NCBI GenBank assembly: GCA_947175605.1
Contig: CAMWNH010000011.1
Span: forward strand, 1-40,073
DNA from: an uncultured Porphyromonadaceae bacterium
Lineage (GTDB): Bacteria > Bacteroidota > Bacteroidia > Bacteroidales > Muribaculaceae
Length of the DNA: 40,073 bases
Direction of reading: 5' to 3'
The first letter of the stretch is position 1. Every line of letters starts with the position of its first letter. Below, piece by piece: positions 26,141-33,454 of the stretch. Below the pieces are notes generated by a model. That model saw only the letters and a program-made list of their open reading frames with translations. It searched no databases and was not told the origin of the DNA. The translations under genes were made by a program, and so were the position numbers.

Positions 26141-27436
26141 TTAAAGATTGCATACTCGGCCTATCATCAGCACCGCATCGCAATTCGTATTACGTAGGAT
26201 ATAGTAGAAAGGACGGTCGATGGTCATTTCCACATGTTCAAACTCGGGAACATCTCCGGGCCACGTATCCCATTCTCCAATGGTTACTGCGGCCATTTCC
26301 GCACCTTTCTCGTTTACATTTAGAGCTGTGGCATGGAGCACTTTTGAACCATTAGCACGCAGCGGATATGACGATAAGCCTGTCATTTCCAGAGTAGGCA
26401 TGTCATATGCAGGATATCCGAGCGACAGCAAAATTTCCATTATATCCGCTTGATGATTGTCCTTAAAGCGCGGAAGGCGAAAATCAAGTTCCGCTCCTTT
26501 ACCGGCAGCTATCAATTCATCAATCTTAGCAGGATCAAGAGACTTTCCGAACTCATCCATATCAGAGCCCGATGCAGGAACAATAAAGCTCATCTCATAT
26601 CCAAAACCGAAAGGCATCGACATATATTCCGTACCGTTCAGATTGGCATATTCAGCTATTAGCTCCGGATTGTGCATCATATCCACTTTAGAGCTTCCTG
26701 CTGTCCCCGAGAAGTCCCACTTCGAAGTCTTTTCAACAGCGAAGGTATTCATCCAACTTCCCGAGAAATACAGCGCATTGGCAAGTATGAAATCCATTGC
26801 CGGCGCTTCTTTAAATATATCGTTTATCATTCCATGGGTCTTGTCGCCACACCAGCCATTAAGAACCTTGACACTCTCGTCCGAATAGAGGTCCAGAATA
26901 TTTACCGGCGCACCGAATTGTAGAGCCATCCGACTTTTGAAGTCTTCCGTCATCGGCATTCCCTCAACGTGCCATACAGAATTGGCTATCGACACTTGCA
27001 TAGACTCCATATCGGAACTCAGATAGCGCAGCAACTTGTTGTTAAGTGCTGTAGCATCAGCTTCATCCAGACCCAACATCTTACAGAGATCTTCACGGGC
27101 CTGGCCGTCAACACACTGCGAAAGCGCTGAAAGGAAAACCGAAATACTTACAGGCGACACCGAATAGTTTCCCGTCTTATCCTGAGGCCACAATTCATCA
27201 TAGTTTCCTATAATGGCTTCATTCAAATTGTAAGCAAAGCCCTCGAGCGCACCAAGCCCCTGCATCTCCGCTGCAGTTGGTGTCCACGACTGCAAAGCCT
27301 CCAAAGGTTCTACATCGATATATGCCTTCGATTCCTCCTCGCCCGGCACATTTGGCTCGTTCTGAGAGCCATCCGATTCGGAGCATGAACACAGCATAAC
27401 TCCAAATGCAATGGCTCCGATTAAAATTTTCTTCAT
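26141..27436 (-). CDS. Lipoprotein serpin (serine/cysteine protease inhibitor)
   Basis: 431 residues. The lipoprotein signal ends LCSCS. The serpin fold is evident: NYSVSPVSISVFLSALSQ, LANALYFSGSWMNTFAVEKT, and the hinge EKGAEMAAVT (376-385), which keeps the small-residue pattern needed for loop insertion, so it should be inhibitory. It ends in the family-like DRPFYYILRN. Counting 14 residues from hinge Gly378 puts P1 near W392, but a proline follows, so the true P1 is uncertain. As a surface or periplasmic lipoprotein it could protect the cell from host proteases or from the neighbouring C10 peptidases. Bacterial serpins such as miropin inhibit both serine and cysteine proteases. It has its own consensus promoter and follows a C10 peptidase by 60 bp. 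Confidence 0.92.
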   Translation of the reverse strand: MKKILIGAIAFGVMLCSCSESDGSQNEPNVPGEEESKAYIDVEPLEALQSWTPTAAEMQGLGALEGFAYNLNEAIIGNYDELWPQDKTGNYSVSPVSISVFLSALSQCVDGQAREDLCKMLGLDEADATALNNKLLRYLSSDMESMQVSIANSVWHVEGMPMTEDFKSRMALQFGAPVNILDLYSDESVKVLNGWCGDKTHGMINDIFKEAPAMDFILANALYFSGSWMNTFAVEKTSKWDFSGTAGSSKVDMMHNPELIAEYANLNGTEYMSMPFGFGYEMSFIVPASGSDMDEFGKSLDPAKIDELIAAGKGAELDFRLPRFKDNHQADIMEILLSLGYPAYDMPTLEMTGLSSYPLRANGSKVLHATALNVNEKGAEMAAVTIGEWDTWPGDVPEFEHVEMTIDRPFYYILRNTNCDAVLMIGRVCNL

Positions 27437-27483
27437 AATTTAAAAATATTATTGATTAATGATTGGAATTCTTTTTCTTTTTG

Positions 27484-27514
27484 CAAAGATATTGAATTAT
27501 TTTGAAACAACAAA
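27484..27514 (-). promoter_or_regulatory. Serpin promoter overlapping the end of the C10 peptidase gene
   Basis: On the reverse strand TTTG (27511-27514), 19 bp, TATCTTTG (27484-27491): a perfect match. The -33 box lies inside the last codons of the upstream peptidase gene. The start near 27478 gives a leader of about 40 bases. Confidence 0.7.
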
Positions 27515-28708
27515 ATATTTTGTTCCACTTGAAAAATCATATCGGGACTTAGGCTTACCCTTACTCGTATCAAAGACTCCAGCTGCGAAATATCCATTAT
27601 CATCACCTCGCCAACCCCAATTGAAATGATAATAGTACTCATGCTCATGTACGGTCTCATATGTACCATCTACCTTTAACACTTTATAACTTGTATCATA
27701 ATGATCTGCTCCATCACATACCCATGCATGGCCACCCTCTCCATTAATATCATATCCTACCAAATAAGCAACTCCATCTGATACATACATATCATCCCAT
27801 AGATTTGAATAGGTAGAATTAAAGCTTTTATAGTCTGTAATCGTTAATGCAGGACAAACAGCTCTAAATGTTGGAACAACAATAGAAGGGGAGGTTGATG
27901 TCGAATTAGTATTATATACAGCTTTATTTCTGTATCCCAACTCACGACAAAGTCTTCCTATATTCTTATGAATTTCTTCAGACGCATCGCATAAGTTCAA
28001 ATGAGTTGATGATGTTGCTGATTGCTTATGTTTTCTAATTTCTGACCAGTCGAATGTTACACTATTAACATCACGTTCAGGGTATGTCAGATTAATAGAC
28101 GATGGCTCAGCCCTATTTGCCATAATTATTGCCATTGCAGTCTGAGCACAACCGACTATTCCATTCGGACAGTAAATCCCTTCAGGATAGCGCTGTCCCC
28201 ACTTCAAGTCATTTTTCACAAAAATAGACTGCATTAAAGTCTCCGGGAAAGATGGACTCACAATTGGGCCACCTATTGAAAGCTGGTTGTTCACATATTC
28301 TTTGGCCTCACCAAGATAATAACTGAAATTCGGATTTTCCTTTGCACCGTCTTCGTCAAAATTTCCCTCATCTGCATATCCGATTACAGCTATACCTCGT
28401 TTTGCGGCAGATATAAGAGTAAAACCCTCATTTCCGTCATAGTTTATCGCATAAATCAACGTATCTGAACCCGAGCGAGAGTTGAGTGAACTTATAATTT
28501 CAACTCCCTTTATATTCTTCTCTTGACTACGTGTACCCATATTCGCAAAACGGACTTCATTAAGCTTTTCCGCAAGCTCAACAGCCTCTTCAACAGAGCG
28601 TAATACAACTTCTGATTCAGCCTCATTACAATCTTGATGCATAGGCTCGTCGTTGCTGCATGAGCTTATAAAAAGCCCAAGAGCCATGATTAAAATTAAT
28701 TTTTTCAT
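27497..28708 (-). CDS. C10-family (streptopain-like) cysteine peptidase lipoprotein, second copy
   Basis: 403 residues. Lipoprotein signal with Cys17 (LFISSCS). An N-terminal propeptide-like region (about 25-160) is followed by the peptidase: KWGQRYPEGIYCPNG, nucleophile Cys187 in IVGCAQTAMAIIM, catalytic His327 in GEGGHAWVCDG and the aromatic box HFNWGWRGDDNGYF. These are the features of C10 peptidases (SpeB, interpain A). The GCAQTA around the nucleophile departs from the usual GCVATA. It is probably exported to the outer surface and cuts proteins there after removal of the propeptide. Just upstream lie only the last codons of a DUF3244-like gene, so its small partner has been lost. Confidence 0.9.
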   Translation of the reverse strand: MKKLILIMALGLFISSCSNDEPMHQDCNEAESEVVLRSVEEAVELAEKLNEVRFANMGTRSQEKNIKGVEIISSLNSRSGSDTLIYAINYDGNEGFTLISAAKRGIAVIGYADEGNFDEDGAKENPNFSYYLGEAKEYVNNQLSIGGPIVSPSFPETLMQSIFVKNDLKWGQRYPEGIYCPNGIVGCAQTAMAIIMANRAEPSSINLTYPERDVNSVTFDWSEIRKHKQSATSSTHLNLCDASEEIHKNIGRLCRELGYRNKAVYNTNSTSTSPSIVVPTFRAVCPALTITDYKSFNSTYSNLWDDMYVSDGVAYLVGYDINGEGGHAWVCDGADHYDTSYKVLKVDGTYETVHEHEYYYHFNWGWRGDDNGYFAAGVFDTSKGKPKSRYDFSSGTKYFVVSK

Positions 28709-28738
28709 TGTAATAATTATTTTGGGTTTACTTGAATT

Positions 28739-28796
28739 TTACTGTATCCACCCTTCGTATTCGGTGGAGATGTAGATCAGCAGGGGCGTTTCCGCA
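28739..28796 (-). pseudogene. Remnant: last 18 codons of a DUF3244-like gene
   Basis: Reads AETPLLIYISTEYEGWIQ then stop, matching the C-terminus of the intact gene at 30966-31343 apart from a missing four-residue repeat (TEYGTEYEGW against TEYEGW). The spacing to the next C10 peptidase start (30 bp) is the same as in the intact unit. Beyond 28796 the similarity ends near the 102-bp repeat. It is the footprint of a duplicated, then truncated, gene. Confidence 0.85.
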
Positions 28797-28807
28797 AAAA
28801 ACGCCGC

Positions 28808-28909
28808 GACTTGCAGGGCCGTGCCTTCGGCACGTCATCAGCGACCATTCTGAATATTTTCCGCATCCGACGCGCCAAAGACTCGCCCCTACAATCGGCT
28901 GCTAACCAC
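28808..28909 (+). repeat. 102-bp dispersed repeat, copy B
   Basis: 99/102 identical to copy A (25989-26090), same orientation. The three differences include one in the loop of the internal hairpin. It begins 12 bases after the DUF3244 remnant ends, so the repeat may mark the breakpoint. Confidence 0.9.
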
Positions 28910-28944
28910 GATATTTTATCAAATGTCCTTTCAGCTACAGCTCG

Positions 28945-29472
28945 TCAGAAGCGGTAGCTCACACCTATCGACCAGCGGTTCTTTTCTAAGTATTCTTCCG
29001 GAGTATTCAAGTGCAGTCGATATGACGCGTGAATGTCGAATCGTTGTATCGGTATGCCTGCGCCAAATTCCCAAAAAGCATAAGTTGATCCGTTGGAAAA
29101 GGCATGGTGGCTGTTGTAGAAATACCATTCAACAGCCGGACCCGTATATAATTCCAGATACTTGTACACCCGATAACCTCCCTTCAAAGCAATCCCCATA
29201 CCGGTGGAATTATACCGTATACGCCAACTACCGATAATATCTGCGTGAGTATTACCCCAACGCTCATTCAGGCTCACCTGGGGCCTGATAAACAAGCCGG
29301 TTGACAGATCCGGAATATTATAGGACGCACCAAGCCTGAACGCATTCGAATATTTCTGACCGTCATAATTGGAGCGTTCGTAATCCAACGATACGATAAG
29401 CCCACGTTCACCTGCCGCCGCGCTGAGCACAGAGGCAAAGGCAAGGGCAAATACAATTAAAAGTTTTTTCAT
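28945..29472 (-). CDS. Small outer-membrane beta-barrel protein
   Basis: 175 residues. Signal peptide 1-20 (ending LSAAAG), then alternating strands (LIVSLDYERSNYDGQKYSN, FRLGASYNIPDL, GLFIRPQVSLNERWG, GIALKGGYRVYKYLELYTGP) and a C-terminal phenylalanine (SIGVSYRF), the classic sign of an outer-membrane barrel. About eight strands fit this length. The role is unknown; standing between two C10 peptidase genes it could help their display or transport. It begins 35 bp after the peptidase gene with no visible promoter, so it is probably cotranscribed. Confidence 0.8.
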   Translation of the reverse strand: MKKLLIVFALAFASVLSAAAGERGLIVSLDYERSNYDGQKYSNAFRLGASYNIPDLSTGLFIRPQVSLNERWGNTHADIIGSWRIRYNSTGMGIALKGGYRVYKYLELYTGPAVEWYFYNSHHAFSNGSTYAFWEFGAGIPIQRFDIHASYRLHLNTPEEYLEKNRWSIGVSYRF

Positions 29473-29507
29473 AAGGGTATTCTTTATTTGTTTTACGCGA
29501 ATAATGC

Positions 29508-30935
29508 TTAATGTCGTGGTGTAATATATTTCGTAATTTTATTTGAAACGAAATCTTCTTTATTAGGAAGACCAGTCTCTGGATGTATGTATATCCCATC
29601 GCAATATCCGCCCCATCCCCAATTCACATAATAGTACTTTGTAGATGTGGCATTGTAATCGAGTTGATAACACGGATTCAAAGAATTCTTCTTTGTAAAA
29701 GTCCAACAATCAATACTTTCTGTTGATATTGTTGATGATGACCCACAAAGCAGATACGCGTGACCCGAAGTTTTTCCATCGGCTTTCTTCATATCACTCG
29801 TAACAATACATGGGAAACCGGCTTGATCCAATCTATTTGATTCTGAAATAGTATAACTATAACTCTTAAGCACATTAATCATATTTGATGTAGAAACGGA
29901 TGTATGACGATTATTCCCCGTATCACTCTTATTATAATTTGCGTTCATTCTATCAGCAAGAAGAAATAGGAAGGCTTGTGTTTCCGATGTAGCATAAGTT
30001 GCACGCATTGCATTCCAATTGAATGTAGTTGGATACTTATTATAATACATAAACTGACCAACAGCAACCGGTACACATCCTGCAACCGCATGTTGTCCGT
30101 CATTTACAAGAGGATATGAGTAATTCCATGGCTCTGTCTGATTCCATTTTATTCCATTTAAGTTCGGTGTAGACCCACTACTCCAGAAGTCTGTTTTTCT
30201 AACAATTAGCGTCAATGCTGCAGCATCCTCAATATATCTCCAGTCAGCTGCGCTTTGCATATTTTGGATCATTTCCTCACGCGTGGGACTCGTGAAACCG
30301 TAGTCTTCAAAGTAGCATACCTCCCAGCCTTTAGTTTGCCACGATGCGATTGAATCCTCCATAATAGGGATCAATTCCGGGTGATTATTCCTGTCTCCTA
30401 TATCTGATGACCGGCTCAAGTTATTTTCTTTTACTTGTTCAAATATCATTTTTGAGGCCAAAACATTCCATTGAATGTGTGCTTGCTCCAATATTGAATC
30501 AGGAGCCTCGGACGCTACATCGATGGCATTAGTTATATCTATGATCCAATCGGCTATCCCTGGTAGTGTATAGGCATCTGCTGTAAAGTTACCAGTTGTA
30601 GAGTAAGCAAGGATAGGCGTATAGTCTTTCACTGCACTTACGAGTACAAAACCCCCATCTTCCGGCATATTTACAATATAATAAGCCGGCTCTCTTTTTT
30701 TGCCTGTTACTAAAGATATTTCTCGAGAGGACTCTTCTGCCCGGGATCGGGGAGTTCCGAAAATTGACGACACTACAGCATTTACATCTTCTTTAGAAGC
30801 ATACTTAGAGTTTAACGTTTGGACGTATTCTTCAATATCCGACGGCTTCATGGACGAAGTAAGTGGCTCATCCGAGTCGCATCCGGCGATAATGACACCT
30901 ATCAACAAAGGAAGAATCAGATAATAATTTTTCAT
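29508..30935 (-). CDS. C10-family (streptopain-like) cysteine peptidase lipoprotein, first copy
   Basis: 475 residues. Lipoprotein signal with Cys19 (VIIAGCDS). A long propeptide-like N-terminal part (to about residue 255) includes AYYIVNMPEDGGFVLVSA, typical of C10 propeptides. The peptidase has nucleophile Cys287 in AVAGCVPVAVGQFMYY, catalytic His392 in TSGHAYLLCG, and YYYVNWGWGGYCDGIY near the end. It differs strongly from the second copy outside the active-site motifs, so the duplication is old or the second gene was acquired separately. It starts 30 bp after the DUF3244-like gene, without its own promoter. Confidence 0.9.
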   Translation of the reverse strand: MKNYYLILPLLIGVIIAGCDSDEPLTSSMKPSDIEEYVQTLNSKYASKEDVNAVVSSIFGTPRSRAEESSREISLVTGKKREPAYYIVNMPEDGGFVLVSAVKDYTPILAYSTTGNFTADAYTLPGIADWIIDITNAIDVASEAPDSILEQAHIQWNVLASKMIFEQVKENNLSRSSDIGDRNNHPELIPIMEDSIASWQTKGWEVCYFEDYGFTSPTREEMIQNMQSAADWRYIEDAAALTLIVRKTDFWSSGSTPNLNGIKWNQTEPWNYSYPLVNDGQHAVAGCVPVAVGQFMYYNKYPTTFNWNAMRATYATSETQAFLFLLADRMNANYNKSDTGNNRHTSVSTSNMINVLKSYSYTISESNRLDQAGFPCIVTSDMKKADGKTSGHAYLLCGSSSTISTESIDCWTFTKKNSLNPCYQLDYNATSTKYYYVNWGWGGYCDGIYIHPETGLPNKEDFVSNKITKYITPRH

Positions 30936-30965
30936 TTTGATAGTTATTTTGGGTTTACTTGAATT

Positions 30966-31343
30966 TTACTGTATCCACCCTTCGTATTCGGTGCCGTATT
31001 CGGTGGAAATGTAGATCAGCAGGGGCGTTTCCGCATCATGTACGGGAATTATGATCGGCGCCTCGCTATCATAGTATCCGGCCTGAACGGGTGCCATCGA
31101 AGTATCCGAGACTTCCACCCACACACGGCCTTCGCTCTGCTCAAAAACAATGGTGAGCTCATCGCCGCTTAGGTTTGCATTGACATTGCTCGGACGATCG
31201 GCGGTTCTGCCGCCAATAACGATCGGCGGTTGATCGCCTCCTCCGTTACCCGGTAATTTCGGCGGAATAGTGTCTGCACAAACTGCTAAAAAGCTAAAGA
31301 GTGTTAAAGTTGCAAGAATTGTTTGTCGTAATTTTTTTAACAT
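30966..31343 (-). CDS. Small secreted DUF3244-like protein, possible partner of the C10 peptidase
   Basis: 125 residues from the ATG at 31343 (the frame is open to 31397, across the promoter -7 box). A signal peptide (about 1-23) is followed by a proline/glycine-rich linker (IPPKLPGNGGGDQPP) and an Ig-like beta domain with ELTIVFEQSEGRVWVEVSD and EAPIIIPVHDAETPLLIYIS, ending TEYGTEYEGWIQ. DUF3244-type domains are often found beside C10 peptidases in Bacteroidales. Small proteins next to C10 genes in other species act as inhibitors, so that is a reasonable guess and no more. It leads the operon with the first C10 peptidase and the barrel protein. Confidence 0.75.
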   Translation of the reverse strand: MLKKLRQTILATLTLFSFLAVCADTIPPKLPGNGGGDQPPIVIGGRTADRPSNVNANLSGDELTIVFEQSEGRVWVEVSDTSMAPVQAGYYDSEAPIIIPVHDAETPLLIYISTEYGTEYEGWIQ

Positions 31344-31364
31344 GATATATGGGATTGATTTTTG

Positions 31365-31405
31365 CAAAGATATGCATTTCACGCGAAATATACGCAATTT
31401 TCGCG
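31365..31405 (-). promoter_or_regulatory. Leftward promoter with CGCGAAA dyad
   Basis: Reverse-strand -7 box TATCTTTG (31365-31372) followed by C. Perfect inverted 7-bp arms CGCGAAA (31382-31388) and TTTCGCG (31399-31405) lie across the place where the -33 box should be; no TTTG is present there. The promoter therefore probably needs an activator or is blocked by a repressor at the dyad. Confidence 0.5.
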
Positions 31406-31626
31406 CTCATTTATATTAATCTTTTTCGCTATAACTTATTGATTATAAGTGGCGTTAAAACAATTTCATTAATCTTTTGTAATACACTGTTTATTAGTGC
31501 TTTATTTGTATTTATTTAATTATTAGTGCGTTACATAACAAACACTCCTTTTCTTATCATTCAAATCCTTTGAATAGAACTTATGTATGCAGACTTGCCG
31601 TCTACACTATCACTTTCTTAACACTT

Positions 31627-31658
31627 CTTGAATATTCGAGAGATTATACGTACTTTTG
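31627..31658 (+). promoter_or_regulatory. Promoter of the TPR regulator gene
   Basis: CTTG (31627-31630), 20 bp, TACTTTTG (31651-31658). It overlaps an in-frame TTG, which is why the ATG at 31680 is taken as start. Confidence 0.6.
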
Positions 31659-31679
31659 TCCATCTTCATTTTTTCGCTT

Positions 31680-33389
31680 ATGTTCACCCGCAGATTCACT
31701 ATATTTATAATACTTTTTCTACCTCCAATTCTCGGAGTATTCTCGTCATGCAATAGTCGAGACATTCAATACCATCAACAGCTCGAACGTGCGGAATCTA
31801 TTGTTGACTCATTGCCGGACAGTGCGGAAATGATCCTCATTTCAATTCCCTTCGATAGTATTAAGACCGAGCGCACGCGTGCACTGCACACTCTCGTGAC
31901 AAAATGGGTGGAATATAAACTCTATCGAGAAACGGACAAGGACTCTCTTATCGAACTGGCTGCAAATTATTATCGAAAAAAAGGAGATAGCCGCCGTCTT
32001 ATGCTCTCCGATTTTTTCCGTGCACGATGTCTGTTGATTGCAGGACAATACAAAGCAAGCATTTTGGCTGATCTTGAAGCGATGGATATGGCTTCGGAGG
32101 TAAAAGACAACTATTTCCTTGCCAGATCTTATGAGCTTCTTGGCGACAATTACTGCCGAAGCAATAATTTTGAAGATGCCTATAGAAAATACATGACTGC
32201 TTCGGAGCTTTTCAGTAGCTCCACAAAGCCTATAAATGTTCAATACATGCTTGTCAATGCCGGCAAATGCCTCTTCAGCATGTGGCAGTATAATGAATCA
32301 TTCGCATTGTATGACAGTGTTATGACCATGGCTACAGACAGCACTCTAAGGGGATACGTATTCGAATCTATGGTCCGCCCGTACTTGATCTTCGGACGTA
32401 TCGAAGAAGCCAAGGCAGCCTTGGATTCTTCTTATGCATTATCACCTTATTGGTATATCCACAACAAACGCCTCCCTATATATATCGCCATAGCCGAAGG
32501 CGACAGTGTGGCGCTTCGCGCCGAGCAAACAAAACTTGAACAAGACTCCTCCGCCAATCCTCTTGACCTTCTTTACTCGGAATACTGGATGAATATCCTG
32601 TGTGACCGTGATGAAGAAGCTTATAGTATTCTCAAAAAAATACACGCGATCGAGGCGGATTCGCTGATGGAGCTCTGCCGCCGAGGCAATGACTTCAAGG
32701 ACATCGAAAAGAACTATCAGCTTAGCAAAACAAACCGACTGCAAGGCAAGCTTGGGCACTACAGGACTTGGATTGTGCTGGCTGTTGCAATTTCTTTACT
32801 CGTAATAATTTATCTCTTACTTGCTGCTCGGAGGAAACGCCTACGCATGAACGCTGCCGTGAAGGAGAAGGAAGAGACTATTCTGGAACTTATGTCGGAA
32901 CTCCGGAACCTCAGAATCGAAGAGAGCGAAAAATCCGAAGCGGCCTCGGACAAGAAGCCCGACCTGGTGATGATGCAGCAGTTCAACACCATCAATTCCG
33001 TGTGTCAGGACTACTACGAGAAGCGCACGGCATCCGACAGAGTGAGGCTGTCGGTTCTGCGCGACCTGGAAACTCACCTTTCGAAATTAGCGTCCCCGCA
33101 GTTCATAGCCATACTGGAAGACCATATGAACAAACAGCACGACGGCTTGGCAACAAAGCTGAATGAAGCATTGCCCAATCTAAACGAGCGCGACCGTGTG
33201 CTTTTGCTCCTTAGCATGACTCCTCTTAGCGCCAAGGCTATATGCGTAATATGCGGACTGAAAGACAAGGCGTATTACTACAACCGACGCCGTCAGCTGC
33301 GCGCCAAGCTCGCTGCTTCGGAGCATGAATATACGCAGGATATTTTGGATATATTGAACGGCGCATCGCCCGACCCGGAACAGGCCTGA
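31680..33389 (+). CDS. TPR-containing membrane regulator with C-terminal helix-turn-helix
   Basis: 569 residues from the ATG at 31680. N-terminal signal/anchor (about 1-24, ending FSSCNS), a periplasmic all-helical region of TPR type (about 30-350), one membrane helix (about 363-384, TWIVLAVAISLLVIIYLLLA), a coiled coil (KEKEETILELMSELRNLRIE) and a cytosolic C-terminal part with LNERDRVLLLLSMTPLSAKA and the end of an HTH (NRRRQLRAKL), resembling LuxR/sigma region 4. Bacteroidales proteins of this build link a periplasmic sensor to transcription without a kinase. Facing the peptidase operon, it probably controls it. The first two-thirds is AT-rich, the last third GC-rich like the core genome, suggesting a mosaic gene. 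Confidence 0.8.
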   Translation: MFTRRFTIFIILFLPPILGVFSSCNSRDIQYHQQLERAESIVDSLPDSAEMILISIPFDSIKTERTRALHTLVTKWVEYKLYRETDKDSLIELAANYYRKKGDSRRLMLSDFFRARCLLIAGQYKASILADLEAMDMASEVKDNYFLARSYELLGDNYCRSNNFEDAYRKYMTASELFSSSTKPINVQYMLVNAGKCLFSMWQYNESFALYDSVMTMATDSTLRGYVFESMVRPYLIFGRIEEAKAALDSSYALSPYWYIHNKRLPIYIAIAEGDSVALRAEQTKLEQDSSANPLDLLYSEYWMNILCDRDEEAYSILKKIHAIEADSLMELCRRGNDFKDIEKNYQLSKTNRLQGKLGHYRTWIVLAVAISLLVIIYLLLAARRKRLRMNAAVKEKEETILELMSELRNLRIEESEKSEAASDKKPDLVMMQQFNTINSVCQDYYEKRTASDRVRLSVLRDLETHLSKLASPQFIAILEDHMNKQHDGLATKLNEALPNLNERDRVLLLLSMTPLSAKAICVICGLKDKAYYYNRRRQLRAKLAASEHEYTQDILDILNGASPDPEQA

Positions 33390-33398
33390 TATGAAAAC

Positions 33399-33430
33399 AG
33401 CGGGGACACTCCCGAAGGCGCGTCCCCGCT
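33399..33430 (-). terminator. Terminator of the endonuclease gene, shared with the regulator
   Basis: 9-bp stem AGCGGGGAC / GTCCCCGCT, loop of 14 bases. On the reverse strand it is followed by GTTTTCAT; it lies between two convergent genes. Confidence 0.7.
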
Positions 33431-33454
33431 AATCCATAGCTGTCCGAGGTACGG

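Larger units (their letters stand above)
31344..31679. promoter_or_regulatory. Divergent intergenic region of peptidase operon and TPR regulator
   Basis: 336 bp without a gene. It holds a leftward promoter (-7 box at 31365-31372) with an adjoining dyad (31382-31405), a rightward promoter (31627-31658), and a direct repeat TTATTAGTGC at 31491-31500 and 31520-31529, 29 bp apart. The repeat is a good candidate operator for a regulator controlling both directions. Confidence 0.55.
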
